Position numbers and translations under genes: made by a program. From assembly GCA_024636075.1 (NCBI GenBank), contig JAGXHS010000058.1, positions 1 through 14,160 of the forward strand: a DNA stretch of 14,160 nt, read 5' to 3'. This document shows, one piece after another, positions 13,573 to 14,160 of the stretch; positions within the stretch are counted from its first letter, which is position 1, and every line of letters begins with the position of its first letter. The notes beneath the pieces are model-generated. The model saw only the letters and a program-made list of their open reading frames with translations, was not told where the DNA came from and did no database searches. This DNA comes from Propionibacteriaceae bacterium. Its GTDB lineage: Bacteria; Actinomycetota; Actinomycetes; Propionibacteriales; Propionibacteriaceae.

Positions 13573-14132
13573 TCAGGACCCGTCAGCTGTCAGAGCTGGT
13601 CCTGGATCGTCGGGCAGCGCTTCCGGGCTGAGGGTGCTGTTCGCAACCGAGCGAGGCGCGCGCAGGCGGTGGTGTGCGCGGCAGAGCACCTCGTAGTGCA
13701 CGGCGTCCTTGTCAGCTCCGGTGTCACCCACGACCACCTGACTGCCTTCGACGATCATTTCGCCGTTCACCACCCGGGCATTGTGCGTCGCGCGCTGGCC
13801 GCACCAACACAGCGGGCTCACCTGGAGGGTCTCCATCCGATCGCACAGCTCGACCAGACGCTTGGATCCAGGAAAGAGCTTCGTGCGGAAATCGGCCATG
13901 ATGCCGAAGCAGAACACGTCGATGTGCAACTCGTCGACGATCCGCGCCAATTGGTCAATCTGTTCGCTGCGGTAGAACTGGGCTTCGTCGCAGATGATGA
14001 AATCCACCGTGTGACCGTGCGTCAGATCGCGCACCAGATGCGCCCAGAGATCGAGGTGTTCCGACACTCCGGTGGCTGATTTCGACAGCCCGATCCTGGA
14101 GCTGATCACCGCCGCGCCGGAGCGATCGGGCC
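13573..14132 (-). CDS. tdk: Thymidine kinase, partial (N-terminus lost at contig end)
   Basis: This is the C-terminal part (185 residues) of a type II thymidine kinase, which phosphorylates thymidine with ATP for dTMP salvage. Visible are DFIICDEAQF with the catalytic Glu (13984-13986), the helix SEQIDQLARIVDELHIDVFCFGI, FRTKLFPGSKRLVEL, and the zinc site: CWCG (Cys codons near 13807-13809 and 13801-13803) with CRAHH (13672-13683). The lasso region LCWCGQRATHNARVVNGEMIVEG is typical. The reading frame continues past the GTG at 14109 up to the adapter at 14133, reading PDRSGAAVISSRIGL, so that GTG is not the real start. The P-loop and about the first 40 residues are missing because the contig ends in adapter. 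The gene is upstream of aceE on the same strand, 115 bp away. Confidence 0.93.
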
Positions 14133-14160
14133 CTGTCTCTTATACACATCTGACGCTGCC
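14133..14160 (+). other. Illumina Nextera adapter (sequencing artefact)
   Basis: The last 28 bases begin with the 19-base Tn5 mosaic end CTGTCTCTTATACACATCT (14133-14151) and continue with GACGCTGCC, the next bases of the reverse complement of the Nextera read-1 adapter. This is untrimmed library adapter, not genome sequence. Confidence 0.98.

Noticed and set aside
13955..14149. 64-codon minus-strand frame beginning MCIRDR
   Set aside because: Its start lies in the Nextera adapter and it is out of frame with the thymidine kinase that covers the same bases.
1..14160. CRISPR arrays, tRNA or rRNA genes, phage or toxin-antitoxin modules
   Set aside because: No regularly spaced repeats, no tRNA-like folds and no matching protein signatures were found on reading the window.

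Overview
The window is high-GC bacterial DNA whose gene content points to an actinobacterium (Actinomycetota). The markers are a homodimeric-type pyruvate dehydrogenase E1 (AceE) next to a DUF3052 gene, an actinobacterial-type L-lysine 6-aminotransferase, a PncA-like nicotinamidase, many GTG starts and likely leaderless promoters. I cannot place the genus from sequence alone. The right edge is not genomic: the last 28 bases are Illumina Nextera adapter, so the contig ends by adapter read-through inside a thymidine kinase gene.

Layout, left to right. (1) 1-1511: a minus-strand pair, a PadR-family regulator followed by an ABC1/UbiB-type atypical kinase cut by the left edge, with a near-palindromic putative operator ahead of the regulator. 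(2) 1559-3531: an accessory stretch holding an IS5-type transposase stub, an alpha/beta hydrolase, a strong hairpin, a small unrecognised gene, a frameshifted fragment of a metal-receptor gene and a frameshifted IS3-type transposase fragment. (3) 3532-7667: a tight minus-strand lysine-catabolic operon in the order lat, hglS-like (DUF1338), ALDH7-type aldehyde dehydrogenase. (4) 7668-8671: the lat upstream region with two perfect inverted repeats, then a divergent gene for a BtuF/TroA-like metal receptor without signal peptide. (5) 8858-9418: nicotinamidase, probably leaderless. (6) 9434-14132: a minus-strand run of thymidine kinase (partial), aceE, DUF3052 and a nitrilase-family amidohydrolase.

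How the genes work together. Lat removes the epsilon-amino group of L-lysine to give 2-aminoadipate semialdehyde/piperideine-6-carboxylate. The aldehyde dehydrogenase oxidises it to 2-aminoadipate. After a transamination whose enzyme is not in the window, the DUF1338 enzyme would convert 2-oxoadipate to D-2-hydroxyglutarate. AceE feeds pyruvate into acetyl-CoA. PncA and thymidine kinase are salvage enzymes for NAD and dTMP.

The most interesting points are the lat-hglS-ALDH gene set with its two palindromes, and the fact that this operon is bracketed by same-orientation copies of one metal-receptor gene segment (intact at 8099-8263, decayed at 2992-3163). I saw no CRISPR array, tRNA or rRNA. 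No single wholly new multi-gene system is evident.
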